From assembly GCA_023381515.1 (NCBI GenBank), contig JAMCQI010000030.1, forward strand, positions 1-64,000: 64,000 nt of DNA, written 5' to 3'. The stretch comes from Chloroflexota bacterium. GTDB lineage: Bacteria > Chloroflexota > Anaerolineae > UBA4142. Position 1 is the first letter of the stretch. Every line of letters starts with the position of its first letter. The notes below the pieces were generated by a model. The model saw only the letters and a list, made by a program, of their open reading frames with translations, had not been told where the DNA came from and searched no databases. The position numbers and the translations under genes were made by a program. Shown in pieces: positions 1 through 8,001 of this stretch.

Positions 1-829
1 ATTCGCCAAACGGCCCTTCGACGAGCTTTTCGTTCGGATAGGCGTAACCTTCCAACACGATCTCGGCGTCCGCCGGGATCGGCAAGCCTGTCACCCGGCC
101 CTTGATGACCTTCATCGGCTCGCCCCGGACTCCGCCCGCCCACGCGTACTCGCTGATGTTAGGGGGCACCTCGGTACACGAGGAGAGGAAAAGCAGCGGA
201 TTGAGCCCGATCGCGACGGCGAGCGGGCAAGGTTGGCCTCTATCGAAATACTTTTCGCGGTGGATCCGCCCGTGCTTGCCGGGCGAGATGTAGAAACCGA
301 CGCGGTTCTTGTCGTGGAGCATCACCCGGTAGGTGCCGAGATTCACCCAGCCCGAATCGGGATCGCGTGTAATGTCCGCGCTCGCGGTGCCGAGATAACG
401 TCCGCCATCCGACTCGTGCCAGACCGGCGTCGGGAACTTCAATACGTCTACTTCGTCGCCCGTGAGCACGTTCTCCAGGATCGGGCCCTGGTCTACCACA
501 ACAGGTTCCAAAGGCTGTGCCGCGCGAATCCGCGCGCTGCTCAGGCTCAGGGTCGTCCAGATGTCCGCATCAGTCGGAAGGCCGAGGGTTAATTCGAGGC
601 GGGGAAGGGAGTAAAAGGAATTCACCAGGACGCGTTCGCCCGGTTTGTGACCTTGGATTTCGTCGACGAGCACTGCGGGCGATCCGCGTGTGTGCCCAAC
701 CACTTCGGTAATCATGCCAATGTCGTTCTGCCATGTCGCACCCTTGACGCACTGTAACTCACCCAGCCGGTCCACCTGCTCGATCCAGTCTCGCAGGTCC
801 TGGTACTGCATGTCCGGCTTGTCGGCCAT
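1..829 (-). CDS. UbiD-family (de)carboxylase, 3' end outside window
   Basis: This is the N-terminal 276 residues of a UbiD-type decarboxylase, running off the left edge. The translation starts MADKPDMQYQDLRDWIEQVD and shows family landmarks: the early Y-x-D-L-R-D-W segment, then the prFMN/metal-binding region around residues 140-175 (DITRDPDSGWVNLGTYR) and the stretch with PCPLAVAIG. UbiD enzymes reversibly decarboxylate aromatic or unsaturated acids using prenylated FMN made by a UbiX partner; no ubiX is visible here. The catalytic E-R-E region cannot be judged because the C-terminal half is missing. The ATG at 827-829 follows AAGGAG closely. It starts 16 bases after the stop of the NMT1-like binding protein, so the two are probably one operon in which the importer supplies the acid substrate. 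The family call is firm; the substrate is unknown. Confidence 0.88.
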   Translation of the reverse strand, partial: MADKPDMQYQDLRDWIEQVDRLGELQCVKGATWQNDIGMITEVVGHTRGSPAVLVDEIQGHKPGERVLVNSFYSLPRLELTLGLPTDADIWTTLSLSSARIRAAQPLEPVVVDQGPILENVLTGDEVDVLKFPTPVWHESDGGRYLGTASADITRDPDSGWVNLGTYRVMLHDKNRVGFYISPGKHGRIHREKYFDRGQPCPLAVAIGLNPLLFLSSCTEVPPNISEYAWAGGVRGEPMKVIKGRVTGLPIPADAEIVLEGYAYPNEKLVEGPFGE

Positions 830-845
830 TTATAGCTCCTTGCTC

Positions 846-1907
846 CTATTTGTAAAGGGAACTGATGAATCCGCTCTTGTTCAATTCCTCAACCCAACTC
901 GCGTCAAAGAACTGGTTCGGGTCCGCCGTCTTGGCCTTGGGGTTCGTGAGAGCCGCCTCGTCCAGCCCGGTCTGGATGGCGTCGAGGCTGGGAATCGGGG
1001 CCTGCGGAAGGACCTTGACAAAAGCGTTGTACGTCCCGTCCAGGACCGTCTGATCGGTCGTCTTGCTGTACTTGCTCAAAACCTTTTCGGCCGTCGCCTT
1101 GTTTTTCTTGATGAGGGCGATCGCTTCCACATAGGCCTTGACAAACTTGCGCACGGTATCGGGATTATCCTTGATCCACGACTTGCGGGCGACCACGGCG
1201 GATTGGTAAAAGGGGAGGTTCAACGTCGAAAAATCGACCAGCTCCTTCAGCCCCGCTTGCTGCGCTTTGAACGTCGTCGGCGGAGAAAGCACGCCCGCAT
1301 CGACCGCGCCGCTTTCGAGGGCGGTGAGAATGTCGGGTACGCCGCCGGTGTTGATGATCGTCACATCCTGCTCCGGCTTGAGATTGTGCTGCGTGAGCAG
1401 CCAGCGCGCCGCAAAATCGGTGGCCGACCCGCGGGCCGTCACCCCCACCTTCTTGCCCTTCAAGTCTTGCACCTGGCTGATATCAGGTTTGGTGTAGAGG
1501 GAAAAGAGCAAATGGTCCGCGCTCGGCGCGAGAATGACAAGGTCGCCCCCCTGCAGACCGGACGAGATTACACCATCTTCTGCTAATTGTGCCATCTGGA
1601 GTTGACCGCTGAGCAGCGCGGCAGTCAACGAGGGGTTGGAGGAAACATATTGGAGCGACGGCACGTCCAGCCCGTTCTGCTTAAAAAGCCCCTCCTCGTA
1701 GGCGACCCACAGAGGCAATTGAGGCGCGGCAATTGCGGAGTAGGCGAGATGCACCGTGACGAGTGGACCAGCCGAAGAAGAGGACGTCGGAGCCGCGCTC
1801 GTCGGTGGGAGGGAAGTGGGCGTGAGGGTAGGCGCGGCCGCCGATGCGCAGCCGGCAAGCGCGAGGGCAAAGAGTGCAAAGAGCATTGCGTAGAGTGTAG
1901 CTTTCAT
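846..1907 (-). CDS. NMT1/THI5-like ABC solute-binding lipoprotein
   Basis: This is a 353-residue lipoprotein of the nitrate/sulfonate/taurine/thiamine-precursor binding family. The start at 1907 (MKATLYAMLFALFALALAGC) is preferred over one 18 codons upstream because it gives a clean signal peptide with lipobox LAGC and has an AAGGAG about 13 bases upstream. A short Pro/Thr/Ser linker follows. The mature part has SBP landmarks: LPLWVAYEEGLFKQNGLDV, then GKKVGVTARGSATDFAARWL, and AGVLSPPTTFKAQQAGLKEL. No permease or ATPase gene is adjacent; the neighbour is the UbiD-family gene 16 bases downstream. A cytoplasmic acid decarboxylase after an SsuA-like binding protein suggests uptake of a carboxylated aromatic or similar substrate, but that is inference. 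Confidence 0.85.
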   Translation of the reverse strand: MKATLYAMLFALFALALAGCASAAAPTLTPTSLPPTSAAPTSSSSAGPLVTVHLAYSAIAAPQLPLWVAYEEGLFKQNGLDVPSLQYVSSNPSLTAALLSGQLQMAQLAEDGVISSGLQGGDLVILAPSADHLLFSLYTKPDISQVQDLKGKKVGVTARGSATDFAARWLLTQHNLKPEQDVTIINTGGVPDILTALESGAVDAGVLSPPTTFKAQQAGLKELVDFSTLNLPFYQSAVVARKSWIKDNPDTVRKFVKAYVEAIALIKKNKATAEKVLSKYSKTTDQTVLDGTYNAFVKVLPQAPIPSLDAIQTGLDEAALTNPKAKTADPNQFFDASWVEELNKSGFISSLYK

Positions 1908-2618
1908 GATTTCTTTTCGGCTCCTTCGAGATTTGTCCGTGAGTTCACGGCAGGATATCACACCTCGCAGCTCCGCATAGAGGCAGGGCAGGCCAGCCTC
2001 CCAACGAGCACGTGTGTGGCGCGCCTAATCGTACTCGATCTGCCATTTCTCTCATCATGCCCAAAAAAGAATCGTGAATTCTCGAACTTGCTGCTGGAGG
2101 AAAGCAAAACGAGACAGACGAATCGTACAGTCTGCCTCGTCGATATCGTAGAATACGGACTGAGCGGAGCGCATGTGCGCTTGCCGGCGCACGAACCGCG
2201 TTTCGCCACGGATGCGCCCTGCAAGGCGCCTGCCGCCCCAACCGGACTGTGACCGGGTGCAACATTGAGTGTTCCTCTTCCCGCCATCCGCGCGGAGACG
2301 ACCAGAACCCGGGCCCATTGGCGCATTCGTCGCGGACGTTCAGACCCTAGGTTCGGCTCAAGCTTTGATCGCGGGTCATTTTATCCCGAGTGGTTACTGC
2401 TTGTCAAGACCCTCGCGGTGCTGCAGAGGGCTGGGTGGGGCGCAGGGGGGCTTGCGGCGGATGAGCGGTAGAGCTACAATACAGTCAAATTAGCTATCGT
2501 CTCTGGCCGATATCCTTGCCGCAGAAACGAAAGGCGCACGAGGATATCGGTTTTTCGATAGGTCCGAGGTCTTTGCAGTTTGAAGAATCGGATTCGCTTC
2601 TTGGAAGGGGGTCAAACT
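1908..2618. other. Intergenic region between divergent genes
   Basis: This stretch of about 700 bases separates the leftward SBP/UbiD operon from the rightward HEAT-repeat gene. Open frames here lack recognisable protein features and mutually overlap on both strands, so none is accepted. The only structured signal noted is a candidate sigma-70 promoter at 2452-2480 in front of the HEAT-repeat gene. The composition resembles the surrounding DNA. Confidence 0.6.
2452..2480 (+). promoter_or_regulatory. Candidate promoter of the HEAT-repeat gene
   Basis: TTGCGG (2452-2457) and TACAAT (2475-2480) are separated by 17 bases and lie about 140 bases before the start codon at 2619. The -10 matches the consensus at five of six positions and the -35 at three, so this is a moderate sigma-70 candidate. 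Confidence 0.4.
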
Positions 2619-3176
2619 ATGAATGAGCATGCCGTGGTTCAGCCCGCGGCGCAAACCACCAGGAAAATATCTACTCCGAATGCTCAGTATATCGGCGACT
2701 TGATCGACGAGCTGACGAGTAATGACATACGAGAACGCCACCAGGCCCGGGAGAGACTTGCCAGGATGGGAGAGGCAGCGGTGCCTTTTCTGATCAAGGC
2801 ATTGGACCGCCGGAATGAGGAACTGCGATGGGAGGCGGCGAAAACGTTGGATGAAATAGCATCGCCATTGGCGATTCCCGCCTGGATCAAGGCGTCGGAG
2901 GATGAAAACTGTGATATTCGATGGTTGGCGGGCCAAGGCTTGATCGATCTGGGTGAGACGGCACTCGTACCATTGCTCCACGCGCTGGAACGCCACTCTG
3001 ACTCCGCCTGGTTTCGAGAATGCGCCCATCGTGTGTTGATTAAGCTGGCACGCGGAGAGTTGGCGCAGATCATCCTGCCGGTGCTGGTAGCGCTCGAAGA
3101 TATCGATCCGGCCGTCGAGGTGCCGCCGGCGGCGTACGCGGCATTGGTCGCGCTTGCAGAGCCGGGGCAATCCTAG
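2619..3176 (+). CDS. HEAT-repeat protein
   Basis: This is a 185-residue soluble protein made almost wholly of paired-helix HEAT repeats. Recognisable repeat cores are DIRERHQARERLARMGEAAV, ELRWEAAKTLDEIASPLAI and CDIRWLAGQGLIDLGETALV, each about 30 residues with the conserved Pro/Asp/Arg pattern of phycobilin-lyase-like HEAT repeats. There is no signal peptide, catalytic motif or extra domain. The ATG at 2619 is chosen because GGAAGGGGG lies immediately upstream; a TTG 13 codons earlier has no such site. The gene stands alone, so no partner is evident. HEAT modules are usually protein-binding scaffolds, and nothing in the sequence identifies the ligand. Confidence 0.75.
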   Translation: MNEHAVVQPAAQTTRKISTPNAQYIGDLIDELTSNDIRERHQARERLARMGEAAVPFLIKALDRRNEELRWEAAKTLDEIASPLAIPAWIKASEDENCDIRWLAGQGLIDLGETALVPLLHALERHSDSAWFRECAHRVLIKLARGELAQIILPVLVALEDIDPAVEVPPAAYAALVALAEPGQS

Positions 3177-3239
3177 TGTCAGTTTTTGCGCGAGGAAAGG
3201 AACGGATCAGCACCCTATCATTATTGAGTAGGCGCAGCC

Positions 3240-3474
3240 CCAGATTGAGTGGGCGTAACCCCAGCCGGGCGTGGCCGCGGCCGAATTCGTCGTGGTCGAC
3301 GATCGCGCAAATGGTCTAGCCACATCCGGCATGCCCGACCGTCTCCGACAACGCCGGCATGTATTGTTGGCGGAGACGGTCGCGGTCTGTCCCCACGCGT
3401 GCCCGCACCGTCAAGAAGGCGGTGCCCGGTTTCCCCACAAGACTAGAGTATCCCACGGTCGTGAACAGCCACAC
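3240..3474 (-). pseudogene. Decayed copy of a short MWLFT...TVRAR-type protein
   Basis: Reading leftwards from a GTG at 3474, the frame encodes VWLFTTVGYSSLVGKPG, then LTVRARVGTDRDRLRQQYMP. This matches my memory of a family of roughly 100-residue proteins that begin MWLFT-x-x-GFFSVV-x-K and contain LTVRAR. An in-frame TAG interrupts it after residue 52. The same frame then continues with AIVDHDEFGRGHARLGL, resembling the family's C-terminal half, before homology fades. I read this as a recently broken gene. A 21-base tandem duplication lies at its distal end (about 3229-3271). The family assignment is from memory, without a search. Confidence 0.5.
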
Positions 3475-3500
3475 CTTGCGAGGCCCCGATGTGATCGCGG

Positions 3501-3983
3501 CTAGTCCTTGCCGGTGGGGGAGACCATATCCTCCGGCATTTGCACGGCCACGACCTCGCCCGTGGCGCACACCTGTCCTTCGGCGGACAGCGTGGAACTC
3601 ACCACGACCTTGCGACCCTTGATCTCCTTGACTTGGCCGCGAATTTCGAGAGTCGGTCCGAGAGGGGTGGGCCGGAGATAGTTCACGTGGAGCGAGGCGG
3701 TCACGAAACGAAAGGAGGGTAAAGTGCCCATCTCACGTCCCGCGGCCCGGTAGGCCGCGGCGGCTGCAGTCCCGGTGCTGTGGCAATCGATGAGCGAAGC
3801 GACCAGCCCTCCGTAGACATAGCCGGGGATGGCCGTATGGTACGGGCGCGGAACGAAATGGGCCACCGATTCCTCTCCGTCCCAATAGCTCTTGATCTGC
3901 AGGCCGTGCTCGTTCAGACGCCCGCACCCGTAGCAATAGCTCGTCTCCTCCGGATAATAGTCTTGAATGGCTTTTTGATTCAT
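3501..3983 (-). CDS. PaaI-like hotdog-fold thioesterase
   Basis: This 160-residue protein has the single hotdog domain of the PaaI/acyl-CoA thioesterase superfamily. It begins MNQKAIQDYYPEETSYCYGC, includes the frequent C-x-G-C-G-R-x-N-x-H-G-L motif near residues 17-27, and has the hotdog helix entry GYVYGGLVASLID with the likely catalytic Asp66. The closing strands (HVNYLRPTPLG, GRKVVVSSTL) are typical. Such enzymes hydrolyse acyl- or aryl-CoA thioesters in the cytoplasm. The start at 3983 has GAGGGG upstream; a longer frame from 4172 would add a repetitive tail encoded by an array of 9-base repeats and is rejected. No neighbouring gene indicates the substrate. Confidence 0.8.
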   Translation of the reverse strand: MNQKAIQDYYPEETSYCYGCGRLNEHGLQIKSYWDGEESVAHFVPRPYHTAIPGYVYGGLVASLIDCHSTGTAAAAAYRAAGREMGTLPSFRFVTASLHVNYLRPTPLGPTLEIRGQVKEIKGRKVVVSSTLSAEGQVCATGEVVAVQMPEDMVSPTGKD

Positions 3984-4105
3984 GGTCCCCTCTTCGCACG
4001 GATTGGCGCCGTACTGTACGCTCTGCTCATTGTGCCTCAAAAAGGCGGGAACTGCAAGCCTGAGCCGGACGCCAGCGCGCACAAGGTCGCCCCCGCGCCC
4101 TTCTG

Positions 4106-4141
4106 CACCCATTTCACCCATTTCACCCATTTCACCCATTT
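4106..4141. repeat. Four perfect tandem copies of a 9-base unit
   Basis: CACCCATTT is repeated four times without change and is followed by GTACGGTGGAGTGCC. Both the CATT-bearing 9-mer and the following GTA-x-GGTGG-x-GTGCC core resemble the composite repeat 110 bases downstream, so this looks like a diverged third member of that family. Confidence 0.75.
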
Positions 4142-4250
4142 GTACGGTGGAGTGCCATTTCTCGGTATCCATACATCCATACCATCCATAGTATCCATAC
4201 TCCCGGCGGGGTCACCGTCCACCGGGGACATCGATGGAGGAGGCTCAGGC

Positions 4251-4314
4251 GCCATTAGTGCCATTTGCGCCATTTGCGCCATTTGTAGGTGGGGGTGCCG
4301 ATATTCGCCGCTTT
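4251..4314 (+). repeat. Composite repeat, copy 1 (9-mer array plus 27-base core)
   Basis: Four 9-base units of the form GCCATT-NNN (variable triplets AGT, TGC, TGC, TGT) run from 4251 to 4286. A core beginning GGTGGGGGTGCCGATA follows to 4314. The 27-base core occurs identically on the opposite strand at 7554-7580, again preceded by four 9-base units. The two copies bracket the SH3 lipoprotein and large membrane protein genes as an inverted pair about 3.3 kb apart. Confidence 0.85.
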
Positions 4315-4340
4315 GCGTATGGATTCAAACGAGATATAAT
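4313..4340 (+). promoter_or_regulatory. Candidate promoter overlapping the annotated start
   Basis: A consensus TATAAT lies at 4335-4340 with a TTGCGT about 16 bases upstream, at the edge of the composite repeat. The -10 overlaps the ATG at 4339. If it is used, transcription would begin downstream of that ATG, implying a later non-ATG start. Confidence 0.4.
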
Positions 4341-4989
4341 GCGGTCAGCCGCACGGTGGCAGCGTCGCCCGCGCGAGTCTTTTGAGGGGCCCTGCGGTCG
4401 CTCAAATCTCATCAAGAGGTGGTCTACGAAACGGTACGGTGTTCCCTTACTAATCCTTCTGTTTTCAAGCGCCTTGCTGGCCTGCCAGATCACAAACCTT
4501 GCCGCAGCCCTGACGAGCGCCAGTCCGACGGCGACTGCACGCCCGACGTTGGTCCGAGAGTCGGCGACGCCAACCGCGATGGTCATCCAGGTGGAAACAC
4601 CTGTTCCGACCTTGGTGGAGGAATCGCCGACGCCCGCCGAGGTGTTCGCGACGACCACGGACAATTTGCGCATCCGGGGCGAGCCCTCGACCAGCGCCGC
4701 GGTCATCGGCCGTCTGACCCAAGGGACGAGGGTCCACGTCCTCGGGCGCACCGCCGCGAACGACTGGCTTGAGATCGCGTCCCCGACAAATCCGAACACG
4801 CTCGGTTGGATCGCCGCCCAGTATACTCAAATCGACGGACCGCTCGACGCGCTCGCGGTGTCCCAGCCCGGCGGAGGGGCGGTCGCCCCCACGAGAGTGC
4901 AGGCGCAGCCTGCGCGCCCGACCAACCCACCACCGGCCCAGCCAACCAGCCCACGGCCGCCAACCCCGCGGCCCTATCCCTATCCGTGA
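4339..4989 (+). CDS. Lipoprotein with bacterial SH3 domain
   Basis: This protein of about 216 residues has a positively charged N-region, a hydrophobic stretch VPLLILLFSSALLAC with lipobox at LLAC, a Pro/Thr/Ala-rich linker, and one SH3_3-type domain from about residue 110 (NLRIRGEPSTSAAVIGRLTQ to LGWIAAQYTQ). The C-terminus is again Pro-rich. SH3 domains of this type bind cell-wall or protein ligands outside the membrane. The start is uncertain: 4339 is the only ATG near the signal sequence, but it coincides with a TATAAT box and has a poor ribosome site. The large membrane protein gene begins 9 bases after the stop, so the pair is probably co-transcribed. Confidence 0.7.
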   Translation: MRSAARWQRRPRESFEGPCGRSNLIKRWSTKRYGVPLLILLFSSALLACQITNLAAALTSASPTATARPTLVRESATPTAMVIQVETPVPTLVEESPTPAEVFATTTDNLRIRGEPSTSAAVIGRLTQGTRVHVLGRTAANDWLEIASPTNPNTLGWIAAQYTQIDGPLDALAVSQPGGGAVAPTRVQAQPARPTNPPPAQPTSPRPPTPRPYPYP

Positions 4990-4998
4990 TGGCGCCGC

Positions 4999-7497
4999 AT
5001 GCGCCGGAGTTGGATTCTCGCCATTTTGATTGGAGTCTCTTTTCTGATCTGGATGGCGTTGGAAACTCGTTCCGACACACCTGACCTCCGAAACATTCAA
5101 GATAACGCCGAGGTCAGTGCCGGCGAGCTGGATTCTGCGAACAGCCTCGGGCAGACTTTTATCTCTCATTCCCCGCGCCTGCATGCCATCCAGGTCCGCT
5201 GGATTGTTTCGCAGGATGTGAACGAGGCTCGCTCGCTCGCATCCAGCGAGGGCAGCGTAACGCTGCACCTCCGGCGACATCCGCAGGACGCACTTGACCT
5301 CGCGTCGGCCTCCATCCCCGTTCGCGCGATTCAACCCGATGGATACACCGCGTTCGATTTTCCTCCGCTGCAAGATTCGCAAGACGGATCGTATTACTTT
5401 TCCATCGACGTCTCCGCGGCGCAGGTCCCACGGGGGACATTGAGCTTGTGGGCGAGTGAAGGGGACGACTATCCGGACGGCGAGTTGTACGTCAACGGGC
5501 GGCCGGCGCCGCGCGATCTTGTCTTTCGCACCTACGATGAGCCCGATCTCGGCATGCTCCTCGGAGAATGGCGTGAGATGCTCGCGCGGGATGGGTGGGG
5601 GATTCTCGGGGCCGTTTGCGTTTTCATCTTCTCCGGAGGCCTCCTGACCAGAGGCATCCTCTCCGGAGACATCCTCCTCATTACACCGGGTACAAGTCGC
5701 GATCACTGGATCGAGTCGCTGGCTCTCGCGAGCGGGGTGGGGCTCGCCGTACTCTCGGCGATCTCCGTTCTATGGCTGTGGCTCGGACCCTTTGACCAAG
5801 CCGCGTTCTGGCTCGCGCTCATCGGCCTCGTCCTCAGCGGGGGACGCCTCTGGAGAGGAAGCCTCTGGAGAGGAAGCCTCTGGTTTTCGCGCCGGCGTGC
5901 GCGTGTCCTTGGTGAAACTCGTCCGGGGACCGCGACGAGCCAAGACCGGGAGAATTCGGCCGCCTCGCCCAGTCATCCGGAGCGACTCGCCTTCGGGGTG
6001 TTAGCCCTTCTCACCCTCCTTGCTGTGAGCGTTGACCTCGTCCAGATCCACGATGTTTCCGTGCCATTGTGGGTCGATTCCGTCTCGCATGCCGGTTACA
6101 TTGCGCATCTCTTGGACGTGGGCCGTCTGCCTGCCGACAATTTCTACCATCTCGGCTATCACGCCACGGTCGCCCTGGTGATGCGGGTGACGGGTATCTC
6201 GCTCGCGCAGGGGATGCTCATTGTAGGACAGCTGTTGATCGTGCAGGCGGGCCTGTCGGTTTTTCTGCTCACGCGTCGTCTAACGCAGGGAGCGACCCCC
6301 GCGCCCTCGGCGAGCGCGCTGGCGGGTCTCACCGCCGCGGTGTGTGTATGGTTTCTTTCTCCCACGCCTTCCTACTTTGTGACGTGGGGGCGTTATCCGC
6401 TCCTGCTCGGCGCGGCCATTTTGCCGCTCGCATTGTGGGCGGCCGTCGTCTTGACGGACGAGCCATCCTGGTCGTCGCTGCTCCTCGCCGCAGTCACTTT
6501 GGCGGGGCTCGCGTTTGCGCAGATCCGGCTCACCGCGTTCTATCTCGTCTTTGTGCTCCTTTACGCGGCGTTTGCGGCCTCCCGCGACCGCGCGTCTGGC
6601 ACGCGAGGCGAAGGCTGGCGGCGGCTGGGCGGGATTGGAGTCCTCATCGCAAGCGGCGCTCTGTTTGGAGGGATATGGCTCGCGGGGCTGGCGCTGCGGG
6701 GGGTGACGGGGAGCGCGATTCTGGCGGAGAACGCGGCCGCGCCGACCATCGACGTCGAGACCGCGCTCGCGGTCTTGAGATCACATCTGGGCACCGGGTT
6801 CTGGGTGATAGCGCTCGTCGGGCTGGTCGCCGGTCTTGTCCGACGCTCCAGGACTGCCTGGATGGCGACGGCGTGGTACGCGATCCTGATGCTCTTGTCC
6901 GTGGTCTCGGCGAGCGTCGCAGGCGGACTCGTGCCCACGTCGCTCGTGCTGCTGATGGCGTTTATTCCGGCGGGACTCGTGATCGGCGACAATGTTGCCG
7001 CGCTCTTTACACGAACGAAAGAGTCAGAGAGACACGCGCCGACCTGGGTGTATGCGGCCGCGTGTCTCGCGCTTGGAGGGATCGCTCTCGTTGCGGCGAG
7101 GAACATGACGACGATCATCAATCCAGCCACAGTCCTGTATTCGACGGCGGACGACGAGGCGATGCAGTTCATCCGGGACAAGATCCCGGCCCATTCCGTC
7201 TTTCTGACAAACTCATTTGCGTGGTTCGGATCAAATTACGTTCCTGCGGACGGAGGGGGTTGGATCCCGTACCTGACGGAAGATAGAATTCTCTATCCGT
7301 CGGGTGAACTCATCCCGGACTCTTCGGGAGTGCTGCAAGGGAACGTCCTCGCCGAGTGGATCAAGGCGCAGGGGATACAGTATGTCTATCTCGGGACGCG
7401 CGCGGGAGTCTTAACGAAATCTGACTTTAGCAGCCATCCTGAACGGTACGAGCGCGTATATGATCGGGGTGGGGTGCAACTCTATCGGGTCGAATAG
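4999..7497 (+). CDS. Large polytopic membrane protein, GT-C-like architecture
   Basis: This 832-residue protein has an N-terminal membrane anchor (WILAILIGVSFLIWMAL), an extracytoplasmic beta-rich region to about residue 180, about a dozen hydrophobic segments from 190 to 690, and a soluble tail containing QFIRDKIPAHSVFLTNSFAW and GIQYVYLGTRAGVL. This order (periplasmic N-part, multi-span core, short C-terminal domain concerned with residues needed for binding) resembles GT-C glycosyltransferase-like proteins of Chloroflexota with no assigned substrate. I see no definite catalytic D-D/E signature in the first loop, so activity is unproven. Residues 289-299 contain a short repeat, LWRGS twice then LWF, from a 15-base DNA duplication at about 5847-5885. 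It probably forms an operon with the SH3 lipoprotein. Confidence 0.7.
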   Translation: MRRSWILAILIGVSFLIWMALETRSDTPDLRNIQDNAEVSAGELDSANSLGQTFISHSPRLHAIQVRWIVSQDVNEARSLASSEGSVTLHLRRHPQDALDLASASIPVRAIQPDGYTAFDFPPLQDSQDGSYYFSIDVSAAQVPRGTLSLWASEGDDYPDGELYVNGRPAPRDLVFRTYDEPDLGMLLGEWREMLARDGWGILGAVCVFIFSGGLLTRGILSGDILLITPGTSRDHWIESLALASGVGLAVLSAISVLWLWLGPFDQAAFWLALIGLVLSGGRLWRGSLWRGSLWFSRRRARVLGETRPGTATSQDRENSAASPSHPERLAFGVLALLTLLAVSVDLVQIHDVSVPLWVDSVSHAGYIAHLLDVGRLPADNFYHLGYHATVALVMRVTGISLAQGMLIVGQLLIVQAGLSVFLLTRRLTQGATPAPSASALAGLTAAVCVWFLSPTPSYFVTWGRYPLLLGAAILPLALWAAVVLTDEPSWSSLLLAAVTLAGLAFAQIRLTAFYLVFVLLYAAFAASRDRASGTRGEGWRRLGGIGVLIASGALFGGIWLAGLALRGVTGSAILAENAAAPTIDVETALAVLRSHLGTGFWVIALVGLVAGLVRRSRTAWMATAWYAILMLLSVVSASVAGGLVPTSLVLLMAFIPAGLVIGDNVAALFTRTKESERHAPTWVYAAACLALGGIALVAARNMTTIINPATVLYSTADDEAMQFIRDKIPAHSVFLTNSFAWFGSNYVPADGGGWIPYLTEDRILYPSGELIPDSSGVLQGNVLAEWIKAQGIQYVYLGTRAGVLTKSDFSSHPERYERVYDRGGVQLYRVE

Positions 7498-7553
7498 TCG
7501 CTGCGGAGAGTTTGATAGTTACGCAGTTGTGTAGTTGGATGGTTGTGGGTGGG

Positions 7554-7617
7554 AAAGCGGCGAATATCGGCACCCCCACCCACAAATGGCACTAATGGCA
7601 CTAATGGCACTAATGGC
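7554..7617 (-). repeat. Composite repeat, copy 2 (inverted)
   Basis: On the minus strand this reads three GCCATTAGT units and one GCCATTTGT, then the same 27-base core as copy 1 ending CGCCGCTTT. Flanks also agree (TCAGG just before the array in both). Unit number is four in both copies, but the variable triplets differ, so the arrays have drifted while the core stayed identical. Confidence 0.85.
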
Positions 7618-7924
7618 ACCTGAAGCTGGGGATGAGGGATGAAAGATGGTGGAAGGGGAAGCGGGAGAGCATTGGCTACAGCACCTCGACCACGGAATGC
7701 AGCTAGCGGGGCGAAGCGGGAGTGACTTGCGGGTGGGCGTCAGGATTTTGGGTGACTGTCTCCGGGCGACTGACCCCGCTGGAGACCGCGGGGCGGGCAT
7801 CACGGCACCTTCGGCAAGGCAATGTCGGCACCGTTGATAGCCCCGGTGTCTGCGACCTGCGCCGACTGAGAAGCCAAAAATGTGACGGGCACCCGTGACT
7901 TGCGCACAACGTGGCGACGAAGAA

Positions 7925-7957
7925 CCGCCCGCTCCGGAGGACCTCCGAAGCGGGCGG
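7925..7957 (-). terminator. Strong hairpin after glnS
   Basis: CCGCCCGCTCCGGAGG pairs with CCTCCGAAGCGGGCGG around a one-base centre, 15 of 16 positions matching. It begins 45 bases past the glnS stop. The following T tract is weak, so it may work as a terminator or as an mRNA end-stabilising hairpin. Confidence 0.55.
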
Positions 7958-8001
7958 CGGCTATCACCGCACGAGTCACCGCGAGGAGTTGGCGCGACCG
8001 A

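Larger units (their letters stand above)
7498..8001. other. Gene-free stretch with repeats and a terminator
   Basis: Between two converging genes lie a short TAGTTGGATGGTTG element also seen at about 52040, copy 2 of the composite repeat (7554-7617), a GATGAGGGATGAAAGATGG tract, and the glnS hairpin (7925-7957). Open frames here show no protein-like features. Confidence 0.6.

Noticed and set aside
3336..3382. Perfect 12-base inverted repeat (CGACCGTCTCCG) with 23-base loop, considered as a terminator
   Set aside because: It lies inside the decayed MWLFT-type gene and falls in sequence coding for RLRQQYMPALSETV; no T tract follows, so it is probably chance within former coding DNA.
5837..5885. 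Short duplication GGAAGCCTCTGGAGA within the membrane protein gene, considered as a mobile footprint
   Set aside because: It is a small in-frame duplication adding five residues (LWRGS) and needs no mobile element to explain it.
4999..7286. Long frames on both strands within the large membrane protein gene (for example 6069-7286 plus, 6561-7181 minus)
   Set aside because: They are Arg- or Ala-rich, lack family features and overlap a frame with clear membrane spans; they are GC-driven shadow frames.
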